The notes beneath the pieces were generated by a model. It was not told the origin of the DNA, made no database searches, and was given only the letters and a program-made list of their open reading frames with translations. A stretch of DNA of 5,341 nt, taken from assembly GCA_012521455.1 (NCBI GenBank), contig JAAYMJ010000324.1, positions 1 to 5,341 on the forward strand, in the 5' to 3' direction. The translations under genes were made by a program, and so were the position numbers. Below are positions 1 through 5,341 of this stretch, piece after piece. This DNA comes from Clostridiaceae bacterium. Its GTDB lineage: Bacteria > Bacillota > Clostridia > UMGS1883 > JAAYMJ01. Numbering within the stretch: the stretch's first letter is position 1; every line of letters starts with the position of its first letter.

Positions 1-717
1 ATCGGAAATTTGAATCTCTCCATAGTGGAACAGGCTTGCGGCCAGCGCCGCGTCGGCTTTCGCGAAAGTTAAGGCCTCATAAAAATGTTCCATCTTCCCC
101 GCCCCGCCCGAGGCGATTACGGGGATTTTTACAGCCTCGCTTATCAACCTGGTAAGCTTTAAGTCATAACCGTTTTTCGTCCCGTCTGTGTCCATGCTTG
201 TGAGCAAAATCTCACCACAGCCAAGTTTTTCCCCTTTTATTGCCCACTCAACCGCGTCAAGCCCCGTGTTTATCCTTCCGCCGTTTATGTAAACATCATA
301 ACCTGATTTATCTTCCCTTTCCTTTGCGTCAATGGCTAAAACCACGCACTGGCTGCCAAACTTCATCGCCGCCTCGCTGATTAAGGAAGGGTTTTTAACC
401 GCCTGGGAATTTATTGAGATTTTATCCGCCCCTTCCCTTAGTATTTCTTTAAAATCCTCAACGGATCCGATACCGCCGCCGACAGTGAAGGGGATGAAAA
501 CGTTTTCGGCTACCTTTCTTACCAAATCCAAGACGGTTTTGCGCCTTTCATGGGACGCGGTAATATCCAAAAACACCAGCTCGTCAGCCCCTGCTTTGTC
601 ATATATTTTTGCGATTTCCACAGCGTCCCCCGCGTCGCGCAAATTTACAAAATTAACTCCCTTTACAACCCTTCCGTCTTTAACGTCAAGGCATGGAATA
701 ATTCTTTTTGAAAGCAT
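1..717 (-). CDS. hisF: Imidazole glycerol phosphate synthase, cyclase subunit HisF (3' end cut by window edge)
   Basis: HisF is the cyclase half of cytoplasmic IGP synthase. It uses ammonia delivered by HisH to convert PRFAR into imidazole glycerol phosphate and AICAR, the fifth step of histidine synthesis and a link to purine synthesis. I translated 239 residues from ATG at 717. The frame is open to base 1, with no stop; family members have about 253 residues, so roughly 14 codons are missing. The (beta/alpha)8-barrel landmarks are present: PCLDV with catalytic Asp11, GRVVKGVNF with Lys19, TVGGGI near 78-83, AIDAK with catalytic Asp130, TSMDTDG with Asp176, IASGGAG near 201-207, and [14 protein letters not shown] near 221-234. 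The start is supported by AAAGGAG (complement of 724-730) six bases upstream. It lies 15 nt after hisH, its obligate partner. The PCLDV/GRVVKG pattern and the HisH neighbour argue against the paralogue HisA. The family call is essentially certain. Confidence 0.98.
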   Translation of the reverse strand, partial: MLSKRIIPCLDVKDGRVVKGVNFVNLRDAGDAVEIAKIYDKAGADELVFLDITASHERRKTVLDLVRKVAENVFIPFTVGGGIGSVEDFKEILREGADKISINSQAVKNPSLISEAAMKFGSQCVVLAIDAKEREDKSGYDVYINGGRINTGLDAVEWAIKGEKLGCGEILLTSMDTDGTKNGYDLKLTRLISEAVKIPVIASGGAGKMEHFYEALTFAKADAALAASLFHYGEIQISD

Positions 718-723
718 AAATGG

Positions 724-730
724 CTCCTTT
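724..730 (-). promoter_or_regulatory. Ribosome binding site of hisF
   Basis: The minus strand reads AAAGGAG, six bases upstream of the hisF ATG, within the 15-nt gap after the hisH TAA. It is the strongest Shine-Dalgarno match in the operon along with that of hisG, and it fixes the hisF start. Confidence 0.85.
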
Positions 731-732
731 CA

Positions 733-1332
733 TTAAAGCTTTAAAAAGTTTTCCAAAATCTTTAGCCCCACGTCCGAGCTCTTTTCAGGGTGGAACTGCA
801 CCGCAAAAATATTGTCCGCCTCAACTGCCGCCGCAAAATCCACAATATAGCTGCATTTTGCCGAAACCACCCCGCCATCCGCAGCGTCCGCATAATAGGA
901 ATGGACAAAATAAACATAGGGGTTGTTCACAATCCCCTCAAACAGGCGTCCTTTTGCCGAAATTGTGTTCCAGCCCATATGGGGCACTTTAAAACCTTCT
1001 TTTTGGGGGAATTTTTTAATTTTTCCTTTTATAATCCCAAGTCCTAAAACCCCCGGGCTTTCCTCGCTTTCTTCAAACAAAAGCTGCATTCCTATGCAAA
1101 TACCCAAAAAGGGCTTTTTTGTCTTAATATAATCCAAAATCGCCACATCCAGATTATTTGCCCTTAAATTTTCAACGGCGTCGCCAAAATGCCCAACCCC
1201 GGGAAGGATGAGGTGGCTTGCATTCATTATTTCATCATAATCCTTTGTAACTTTAACGGGTCTATCTAAAAACCCAATTGCTTTTTCCACGCTTTTTAAA
1301 TTCCCCGCGTCATAGTCCACTACCGCAATCAT
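733..1332 (-). CDS. hisH: Imidazole glycerol phosphate synthase, glutamine amidotransferase subunit HisH
   Basis: HisH hydrolyses glutamine and passes the ammonia through the HisF barrel to the cyclase site. It has 199 residues, the usual HisH length, and is a single class-I glutamine amidotransferase domain. Visible motifs are the N-terminal strand [12 protein letters not shown] (4-15), the oxyanion-strand PGVG (44-47), the nucleophile elbow GICIGMQ with Cys79, PHMGWN (117-122, a HisH hallmark), YFVHSY (141-146), and QFHPEKS with His181 and Glu183 completing the triad. Position 80 is Ile where many homologues have Leu, a conservative change. The ATG overlaps the hisG stop in an ATGA arrangement (1329-1332), so reinitiation or coupled translation is likely. 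The upstream AAGGGTG is a modest ribosome site. hisF follows 15 nt downstream. The neighbouring hisG and hisZ favour histidine synthesis over the HisH/HisF-like pairs found in some surface-sugar loci. Confidence 0.98.
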   Translation of the reverse strand: MIAVVDYDAGNLKSVEKAIGFLDRPVKVTKDYDEIMNASHLILPGVGHFGDAVENLRANNLDVAILDYIKTKKPFLGICIGMQLLFEESEESPGVLGLGIIKGKIKKFPQKEGFKVPHMGWNTISAKGRLFEGIVNNPYVYFVHSYYADAADGGVVSAKCSYIVDFAAAVEADNIFAVQFHPEKSSDVGLKILENFLKL

Positions 1333-1964
1333 ATTATCACACCCTTGATTTTTTCAACAATATCATTTATCCTTTCCCGCTCCATCTTTAAACTAACCCT
1401 GTTTACAATGAGGCGGGCGGAAATATCGCAAATTTCCTCAAAAACGCAAAGCCCGTTTTCAACCAATGTTTTCCCGCTTTCCACTATGTCCACAATCACT
1501 TCGGAAAGCCCCGTTAATGGCGCTAATTCCACAGAGCCGTTTAATTTAATGATTTCCGCGCCCATCTTTTTTTCCTTTTCAAAGAATTCCTTTGCAATAT
1601 TGGGGTATTTTGTCGCCACTTTCAAATTGTGGATTTTATAAAAACTATCCTTCATTTCAGGCCTGCCGCAGACGCACATTTTGCAGTTGCCAAAATTCAA
1701 ATTCAGCATTTCATATACATGCCTTCCTTCTTCAAGGATGGTGTCATACCCCACAATCCCGATGTCCGCCGCCTGGTATTCCACATAAGTTGGTACATCG
1801 GAGGCCTTTACAAGTATAAACTTGATTTTGTTTTTCTCATCATAAAAAATGAGTTTTCTTGATTTTTCCTTCATTTGCGAAACATCATAGCCCAGTTTTT
1901 CAAATATGCCGATGCTAATATCTGAAAGCCTCCCCTTGGCTAGGGCAAAAGTAATGCTTTTCAA
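1329..1964 (-). CDS. hisG: ATP phosphoribosyltransferase, short-form catalytic subunit HisG
   Basis: HisG condenses ATP with PRPP to form N1-(5-phosphoribosyl)-ATP, the committed and feedback-controlled step of histidine synthesis. It has 211 residues, the short form (HisGS). Short forms lack the C-terminal ACT-like histidine-binding domain of the roughly 290-residue long form and need HisZ for activity and regulation. Diagnostic sequence: FALAKGRL at 6-13 near the N-terminus, the ADIGIVGYD segment at 66-74, and the family signature from Glu146 to Leu167, containing ELAPLTG and the PRPP-binding loop [11 protein letters not shown]. The start is TTG at 1964-1962, giving [13 protein letters not shown]. 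It is chosen because AAGGAG (complement of 1972-1977) sits 7 nt upstream and the protein then begins at the usual family position. It lies 4 nt after hisZ and its stop overlaps the hisH start. A complete short HisG beside HisZ is internally consistent. Confidence 0.98.
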   Translation of the reverse strand: MKSITFALAKGRLSDISIGIFEKLGYDVSQMKEKSRKLIFYDEKNKIKFILVKASDVPTYVEYQAADIGIVGYDTILEEGRHVYEMLNLNFGNCKMCVCGRPEMKDSFYKIHNLKVATKYPNIAKEFFEKEKKMGAEIIKLNGSVELAPLTGLSEVIVDIVESGKTLVENGLCVFEEICDISARLIVNRVSLKMERERINDIVEKIKGVII

Positions 1965-1968
1965 AATA

Positions 1969-3219
1969 TCACTCCTTAAGGCTGTTTATATTTGTGGCCT
2001 GCTGTGTGTTATTTACCAAATCAATCGCCACGATTTCATCTTTGTTCCTGCAGTAAAATATTCCGCCAATGCCGCACTTTTTGGCGTATTCCTTTGCTTC
2101 CTCAATGGAGTTTGAGGTAATGTCCATTTTTATGACTAAATTGTCCCGCCTTAAAATCCTGCACACTTCAAAAGCGGTTTTATAGGAGTCGCTTTCCGCA
2201 AAAACCAGTGCGTCAACATTTAATTTAGGCAAAGCCTCTTTTTTTGAAAATATGGCCGACATAACCCTGTCAATCCCAATGGCTACCCCTGTGGCGGGCA
2301 TGTCTTTGCCAAATTTTTTAATTAAATTGTCATACCTTCCCCCGCCGCAAATGGGAAAGCCAAACCCCCGGGCAAATCCTTTAAATATTATCCCCGTGTA
2401 GTAGTCAATGTTTTGCACAAGCCCCAAATCAAAGGAAATATACTTATCCAGGCAATAATCTTTTAGCAAATTGTAAACCTCAAGCAAATACAAAAGGGCC
2501 TCTTTTGACCTTTGGTTTATATCATAATTTAACACTTCATGCACAATATCCACATCCCCAAAAAGGGTAGTGATTTTTGAAAGAATTTCCCTGCTTTCAC
2601 CCGCAATTTCATTCTTTTCTATAAATTCCATAATCCCGAACTGATACTTTTTATCAATCATGTCTTTTAGTTCATCAATCTGCCCTTTTGTAAAATCCCC
2701 TTTTTCAATAATGCCTTCAAAAAAGGCAGAATGCCCAAGCTCAATCTGAAAATCCTCAAGGCCTGCCTCAAGCAGCGCGTATATCGTGCAGGCAATCACT
2801 TCCGCGTCGGCTTTCGCGCCCCCCGCCCCAATCAGTTCAATCCCCGACTGGGTAAATTCCCTCTGTTTCGGGCCGAAATTCCCTTGGATAAACCTATAGG
2901 CGTTTCCTGTATAACAAAGCCTGATGGGCAAAGTCTCGCCGCCTAATTTTGTAGCGCAAACCCTGGCAATGGGCGTGGTCAAATCAGGCCTTAACGCAAG
3001 GATTTTCCCTTCCTCGTCAAAAAACTTAAGCAGCATTTCATCATTAAACACATTGCTTGTGCCTTTAAAAACATCATAGTACTCATATGTAGGGGTAATG
3101 ATTTCACCATAGCCAAAACTGCGGAAAACCTTCATAATGTCATTTTCAATCTTCCGCTTTAAGAGGCATTCTTCCACTAAAATATCCTGTACCCCTTGCG
3201 GTATATTGTTCATGCTCAT
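1969..3219 (-). CDS. hisZ: ATP phosphoribosyltransferase regulatory subunit HisZ (histidyl-tRNA synthetase paralogue)
   Basis: HisZ is a catalytically dead relative of histidyl-tRNA synthetase that assembles with short HisG into a hetero-octamer, activates it and carries the histidine-feedback site. It has 416 residues. The class-II synthetase core spans about 8-325: IPQGVQDIL (6-14), the motif-2-like [13 protein letters not shown] (75-87), [13 protein letters not shown] (119-131), [10 protein letters not shown] (268-276) and the motif-3-like [10 protein letters not shown] (311-320). True HisRS usually has LRPEGTA and LVRGLDYYTG. The replacement of RG by QN before the DYYT block supports HisZ rather than HisRS, as does the adjacent short hisG. 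Residues after about 330 form an 85-residue tail resembling a reduced anticodon-binding domain. It is the first gene of the operon, with a promoter at 3264-3292. ATG 3219 is preferred (AAAGG about 9 nt upstream, within AAAGGCGGG); ATG at 3213 is the alternative and drops two residues. Confidence 0.96.
   Translation of the reverse strand: MSMNNIPQGVQDILVEECLLKRKIENDIMKVFRSFGYGEIITPTYEYYDVFKGTSNVFNDEMLLKFFDEEGKILALRPDLTTPIARVCATKLGGETLPIRLCYTGNAYRFIQGNFGPKQREFTQSGIELIGAGGAKADAEVIACTIYALLEAGLEDFQIELGHSAFFEGIIEKGDFTKGQIDELKDMIDKKYQFGIMEFIEKNEIAGESREILSKITTLFGDVDIVHEVLNYDINQRSKEALLYLLEVYNLLKDYCLDKYISFDLGLVQNIDYYTGIIFKGFARGFGFPICGGGRYDNLIKKFGKDMPATGVAIGIDRVMSAIFSKKEALPKLNVDALVFAESDSYKTAFEVCRILRRDNLVIKMDITSNSIEEAKEYAKKCGIGGIFYCRNKDEIVAIDLVNNTQQATNINSLKE
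1972..1977 (-). promoter_or_regulatory. Ribosome binding site deciding the TTG start of hisG
   Basis: The minus strand reads AAGGAG, then seven bases, then TTG. The site lies inside the last two sense codons of hisZ (Lys-Glu) just before its TGA stop. No ATG gives a family-typical N-terminus here, so this site is what supports TTG. The arrangement implies that hisG translation is tied to hisZ termination. Confidence 0.85.
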
Positions 3220-3256
3220 AAAATCCCGCCTTTATCGCTTTATCATATTAAATCAT

Positions 3257-3274
3257 TAAAGTTAGTTTACTTTA
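3257..3274. promoter_or_regulatory. Possible operator dyad over the his -10 box
   Basis: The 18-bp inverted repeat TAAAGT-TAGTTT-ACTTTA has 6-bp perfect arms. It covers the predicted -10 hexamer and start point of the his promoter, where a bound repressor would block RNA polymerase. TrpR-family histidine regulators (YerC/HisR type) have been proposed in Bacillota, but I cannot confirm that this matches their motif. The sequence is AT-rich, so a chance dyad is quite possible. Confidence 0.35.
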
Positions 3275-3292
3275 TTTTCTCAAATATGTCAA
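3264..3292 (-). promoter_or_regulatory. Sigma-A-type promoter of the hisZGHF operon
   Basis: On the minus strand a perfect -35 box TTGACA (complement of 3287-3292) is followed by a 17-nt spacer and TAAACT as -10 (complement of 3264-3269, 4 of 6 consensus bases). Transcription would start near 3257, giving a leader of about 38 nt before hisZ. That leader is too short for a T-box riboswitch or a leader-peptide attenuator, and no T-box core sequence is visible. Control is therefore more likely at initiation. The assignment is from sequence only. Confidence 0.75.
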
Positions 3293-3364
3293 TACCGATA
3301 AATGAACAAAATTTTTTTGCGGTATCCCTAAAAAATTAGTAAATTCTTAAACCATAAAATTTAA

Positions 3365-3392
3365 TTGACTTAAATATTTAAAATATGATAAT
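3365..3392 (+). promoter_or_regulatory. Sigma-A-type promoter of the GAF/HD-GYP gene
   Basis: TTGACT at 3365-3370 (5 of 6 bases to the -35 consensus) is followed by a 16-nt spacer and GATAAT at 3387-3392 (5 of 6 to the -10 consensus). The start would be near 3399, giving a short 5' leader of about 32 nt. TTAAATATTTAA, a perfect 12-bp palindrome at 3370-3381, sits in the spacer. It is low complexity and may mean nothing. This promoter is divergent from the his promoter, with about 73 bp between the two -35 boxes. Confidence 0.65.
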
Positions 3393-3430
3393 ATTAGACT
3401 AAAAGATTAACTTTTAAAAAGGTAGAAGAA

Positions 3431-5056
3431 ATGAAAAGAAGGATTATTATGAATAATGCGCTAAAAAACACGAATAACACGAAAAAACGCCTGAAAATTG
3501 GCTTTATTTGCGGTACAATTTTATTGTACTTTTTATTTGGTGCATTAGTGGTAAATATTGTAAAGGACGCAAGCGATTTAAAAACCATGGAAAGCATAAA
3601 AAGCGAAATTGGCATGCTGGATGAAACCAACTTTAATTCTTCAAAGCCAAACACTTTAGAAGAATTATCCGCTTTAATCGAAAGCCAAAAGACCACTGTC
3701 AATTTAAGCATTATTTTGGGAGTATTATTCCTCTCATCAACCACGGTGTTAATTATAATGGCAAAACTTATGAAGAATTTTCTCACAACCCCTTTATCCG
3801 ACTCCCATAAATCCCAAAAAAGCGGAAACAACCCAAACGGCAGCATTTTTGCCGTAATTGACGAGTACAACGAGGACTTTTCAAAGCTAAACAGGATAAT
3901 TAACCTGATTTCAAACATAAATAAGGACATTTCCTTTGAAGGGATTCTTTCCCACATCTATGTTTCCTTTAAGGAATTCATACCCTACACCCATATCGGG
4001 ATTGCCCTCTTAAAAAATGACGGCCACACATTGGAAGCGTCCTACGGGATATCAAGCCCTGAAATGCCCAATTTGGCAAACAAACTTGTGGGGGTTAGTG
4101 CAAACATATTTGATACAAGCCTTTATGAGATTATAAAAAATAACAAAGCCAGGATTATCAACGATTTGGATACATATCTTGACGAAAGGCCTAATGCCAA
4201 AAACAAGCTTTATAACAAGATAATTTTAGAGTGCGGGATTAAATCGTCAATAACGCTGCCTCTTAATGTGAACAACAAACCCGTTGGTATCATATTTTTC
4301 TCCAGTACGAAAAAAAACGCCTACACCGAATCCCACACCCAATTTTTAGAAACTATCGCGGAGGCTATCGCCATCAGCTTGAATAAAAACATATTTATTG
4401 ACGAGCTTTTGCTCGGCACAATTTACGGCCTTGCAAAAATGGCGGAAAAGCGGGACGAAGATACGGGCGAACATTTAGAGCGGATGAAAAAATACTGCGT
4501 GGCAATCGCAAAGCTTTTGCAGAAAGATAAAGTCTATGACATCGATTATTTATTTATCAAGGAATTAGAGCGCTTTGCGCCAATGCACGATATCGGCAAG
4601 GTCGGAATCAGGGATAAGATCTTGCTAAAGCCCGGCAAGCTTACAGACGAGGAATTTTCCGAAATGAAAATGCACACCATCTACGGCGCAACGGTTTTAA
4701 AAACCGTTGAAAATTCCGTAAACAAGCATAAAAAGGGCCTTTTTAAATTTGGAATTGATATTGCCCTTTGCCATCACGAAAAATGGGACGGCTCGGGCTA
4801 CCCCAAAGGCCTTGTGGGGGAGGACATCCCCTTGTCGGCACGAATTGTCGCTGTTGCCGACGTTTTAGACGCCCTAACCAGCCACCGGGTTTATAAAAAA
4901 GCCATGGATTTTGAAAGTGCCTTTGATATCATCATGGAAGGACGGGGCAGCCACTTTGACCCAAAAATCGTGGATACAATATTAAGGCATAAAAATGAAA
5001 TCCACTCCCTGTATTTAAAACTGCACCAGCCCTGTATAAGCAAAAAGGAGGCATAA
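3431..5056 (+). CDS. Membrane-anchored GAF/HD-GYP protein, predicted cyclic-di-GMP phosphodiesterase
   Basis: Predicted to hydrolyse the second messenger cyclic-di-GMP in response to a sensed signal. The 541 residues comprise a basic cytoplasmic N-terminus, TM1 at about 23-44, an external loop of about 45 residues, TM2 at about 92-111, a linker, a GAF-like domain at about 165-318, and an HD-GYP domain at about 325-525. HD-GYP motifs are intact: RDEDTGEH (341-348, His348), HDIGK (386-390), His415, HHEKWDGSGYP (448-458, including the GYP triplet) and VADVLDALTS (475-484). Asp344 lies four residues before His348, where some family members carry a third-metal ligand. No GGDEF, EAL or receiver domain is visible. 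The external loop is too short for a known large sensor domain, so the signal is unknown. Start: ATG 3431 has AAAAAGG eight bases upstream. In-frame ATG 3449 has AGAAGGA five bases upstream and is equally plausible, removing six basic or hydrophobic residues. It is monocistronic here, divergent from the his operon, and ends in a terminator. Confidence 0.94.
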   Translation: MKRRIIMNNALKNTNNTKKRLKIGFICGTILLYFLFGALVVNIVKDASDLKTMESIKSEIGMLDETNFNSSKPNTLEELSALIESQKTTVNLSIILGVLFLSSTTVLIIMAKLMKNFLTTPLSDSHKSQKSGNNPNGSIFAVIDEYNEDFSKLNRIINLISNINKDISFEGILSHIYVSFKEFIPYTHIGIALLKNDGHTLEASYGISSPEMPNLANKLVGVSANIFDTSLYEIIKNNKARIINDLDTYLDERPNAKNKLYNKIILECGIKSSITLPLNVNNKPVGIIFFSSTKKNAYTESHTQFLETIAEAIAISLNKNIFIDELLLGTIYGLAKMAEKRDEDTGEHLERMKKYCVAIAKLLQKDKVYDIDYLFIKELERFAPMHDIGKVGIRDKILLKPGKLTDEEFSEMKMHTIYGATVLKTVENSVNKHKKGLFKFGIDIALCHHEKWDGSGYPKGLVGEDIPLSARIVAVADVLDALTSHRVYKKAMDFESAFDIIMEGRGSHFDPKIVDTILRHKNEIHSLYLKLHQPCISKKEA

Positions 5057-5067
5057 GCCTCCTTTTT
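5042..5067. terminator. Rho-independent terminator overlapping the HD-GYP stop codon
   Basis: A perfect 11-bp hairpin: arms 5042-5052 and 5057-5067 around the loop ATAA, with GC core GGAGGC/GCCTCC and flanking A5/T5 tracts. It should terminate transcripts on either strand. The loop contains the TAA stop of the preceding gene and its last codons (Lys-Lys-Glu-Ala) form the 5' arm, so coding sequence and terminator are physically merged. Confidence 0.9.
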
Positions 5068-5083
5068 GCGTGCAGGCAAAGCC

Positions 5084-5159
5084 GGCGCGCTCAAACAAAA
5101 TTTCTGATTTCCGCGTTTTGTTTGAAAATCAGGCTTTCCCATGCGCGCCGCTATGGCGC
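5084..5159. repeat. Cluster of nested and competing inverted repeats
   Basis: Four exact complementary pairs are packed here: GGCGCGC 5084-5090 with GCGCGCC 5143-5149; TCAAACAAAA 5091-5100 with TTTTGTTTGA 5116-5125; CTGATTT 5104-5110 with AAATCAG 5126-5132; GCGCC 5145-5149 with GGCGC 5155-5159. The second and third pairs interleave. The second and third alternate, and the first and fourth share 5145-5149, so the RNA or single-stranded DNA could adopt at least two folds. No known RNA family is recognised. Confidence 0.7.
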
Positions 5160-5187
5160 CAGTTCTTGTAAGGTGTTTTTTTAAGAC

Positions 5188-5207
5188 ACATCCCTCAAAA
5201 CCACGGA
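5188..5207. repeat. Imperfect 20-nt direct repeat, copy 1
   Basis: ACATCCC-TCAAAA-CCACGGA, matching 5254-5273 at 17 of 20 positions with an offset of 66 nt. On the minus strand it corresponds to codons for RGFEGC within a longer related 12-residue unit (5205 down to 5170). Its AAAACCAC (5197-5204) is also complementary to GTGGTTTT at 5240-5247, an 8-bp stem with a 35-nt loop. Confidence 0.65.
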
Positions 5208-5253
5208 CAAGGTCAGGGTCTATTATTTCTAAAGTTAGTGTGGTTTTCAATAT

Positions 5254-5273
5254 ACATCCCAAAAAGCCACGGA
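5254..5273. repeat. Imperfect 20-nt direct repeat, copy 2
   Basis: ACATCCC-AAAAAG-CCACGGA, the partner of 5188-5207. On the minus strand it corresponds to RGFLGC, and the similarity continues to 5236 at the amino-acid level. Confidence 0.65.
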
Positions 5274-5313
5274 ATTGAACGCAAGCGGCACTTTAATGTT
5301 TTGTGCTGAAAGT

Positions 5314-5340
5314 AAAAGGAGGCATAAGCCTCCTTTTTTT
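5314..5340. terminator. Second copy of the terminator hairpin
   Basis: A 4-nt A tract, stem GGAGGC-ATAA-GCCTCC (5318-5333), then seven T residues: a strong intrinsic terminator for plus-strand transcription and a weaker one for minus. There is no plus-strand gene between it and the previous terminator. It would therefore serve as a back-up terminator, end an unrecognised small RNA, or act for a gene converging from beyond the right edge. Confidence 0.8.
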
Positions 5341-5341
5341 G

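Larger units (their letters stand above)
5042..5340. repeat. Candidate repeat element bounded by two identical terminator hairpins
   Basis: The 25 bases at 5043-5067 recur exactly at 5314-5338, an offset of 271 nt. The core GGAGGC-ATAA-GCCTCC is nearly self-complementary, so the copies read as both direct and inverted end repeats. The enclosed stretch of about 246 nt holds no gene I can support. It contains GC-rich inverted repeats in its first 95 bases and an AT-richer part with a 20-nt direct repeat. A minus-strand frame is open from 5292 to 4891, starting at a TTG at 5262 if used. It has no ribosome site and runs through the hairpin into antisense of the HD-GYP gene, so it is not called as a CDS. 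A dispersed intergenic repeat, a MITE-like remnant or a terminator-flanked small RNA are all possible. It could equally be two unrelated terminators of one common type. Confidence 0.45.

Noticed and set aside
332..736. Plus-strand open frame of 134 codons antisense to hisF
   Set aside because: It lies wholly opposite an unmistakable hisF, has no ribosome site, and its peptide matches no family I recognise. It is a shadow of codon use on the other strand.
1969..3219. Histidyl-tRNA synthetase (hisS) rather than hisZ
   Set aside because: The HisRS RG before DYYT is replaced by QN, the motif-2 block reads [10 protein letters not shown], and the next gene is a short HisG that requires HisZ.
3220..3430. 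T-box riboswitch or attenuator upstream of hisZ
   Set aside because: No T-box core or specifier stem is visible, and the best promoter leaves only about 38 nt of leader.
3394..3957. Minus-strand open frame of 187 codons antisense to the HD-GYP gene
   Set aside because: It is the complement of the TM and GAF-linker coding region; its hydrophobicity comes from the AT-rich opposite strand. The plus-strand protein has clear domains.
5091..5132. Classical H-type pseudoknot
   Set aside because: The two stems interleave, but there are no bases between the third and fourth arms to cross a 10-bp stem, so alternative hairpins are more realistic.
4891..5262. Minus-strand open frame of 123 codons starting at TTG 5262
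   Set aside because: It has no Shine-Dalgarno sequence, runs through a strong terminator hairpin and continues antisense into the HD-GYP catalytic domain. Only its 5' part has interesting repeat structure, which is reported as a finding rather than as a gene.
5188..5273. CRISPR array
   Set aside because: There are only two imperfect 20-nt copies with 46 nt between them, no further unit and no cas genes.

Overview
The window carries two divergent transcription units and a repeat-rich tail. It suggests a low-to-mid G+C Gram-positive bacterium, most likely an anaerobic Clostridia-type Bacillota. This rests on the short HisG + HisZ form of ATP phosphoribosyltransferase, AAGGAG-type ribosome binding sites, a TTG start, AT-rich sigma-A-like promoters and a two-TM GAF/HD-GYP protein. 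The lineage is inferred; no species can be named.

Minus strand, 3219 to 1: a tightly packed histidine biosynthesis operon, read hisZ > hisG > hisH > hisF. hisF runs off the left edge and lacks about its last 14 codons. HisZ and the short HisG together make the first enzyme of the pathway (ATP + PRPP to phosphoribosyl-ATP). HisH and HisF together make imidazole glycerol phosphate synthase, the branch to AICAR. Gaps are 4 nt, a 4-nt overlap and 15 nt, so translation is probably coupled. The hisD, hisC, hisB and hisA genes that often sit between hisG and hisF are absent here and must lie elsewhere.

Intergenic 3220-3430: back-to-back promoters. The his promoter (TTGACA-17-TAAACT) gives a predicted leader of only about 38 nt, too short for a T-box or attenuator. 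A 6-bp-arm dyad covers its -10 box and could be an operator.

Plus strand, 3431-5056: a membrane-anchored GAF/HD-GYP protein, predicted to be a cyclic-di-GMP phosphodiesterase with an intact catalytic motif set. Its stop codon lies in the loop of a perfect terminator hairpin.

5042-5340: a noncoding-looking, repeat-rich segment. The same 25-nt terminator hairpin occurs at both ends, 271 nt apart. Between the copies are several competing inverted repeats and a 20-nt imperfect direct repeat. On the minus strand that repeat is spaced exactly 22 codons and gives two related 12-residue peptides. This looks like a dispersed repeat or mobile-element remnant, and is the least explained part of the window.
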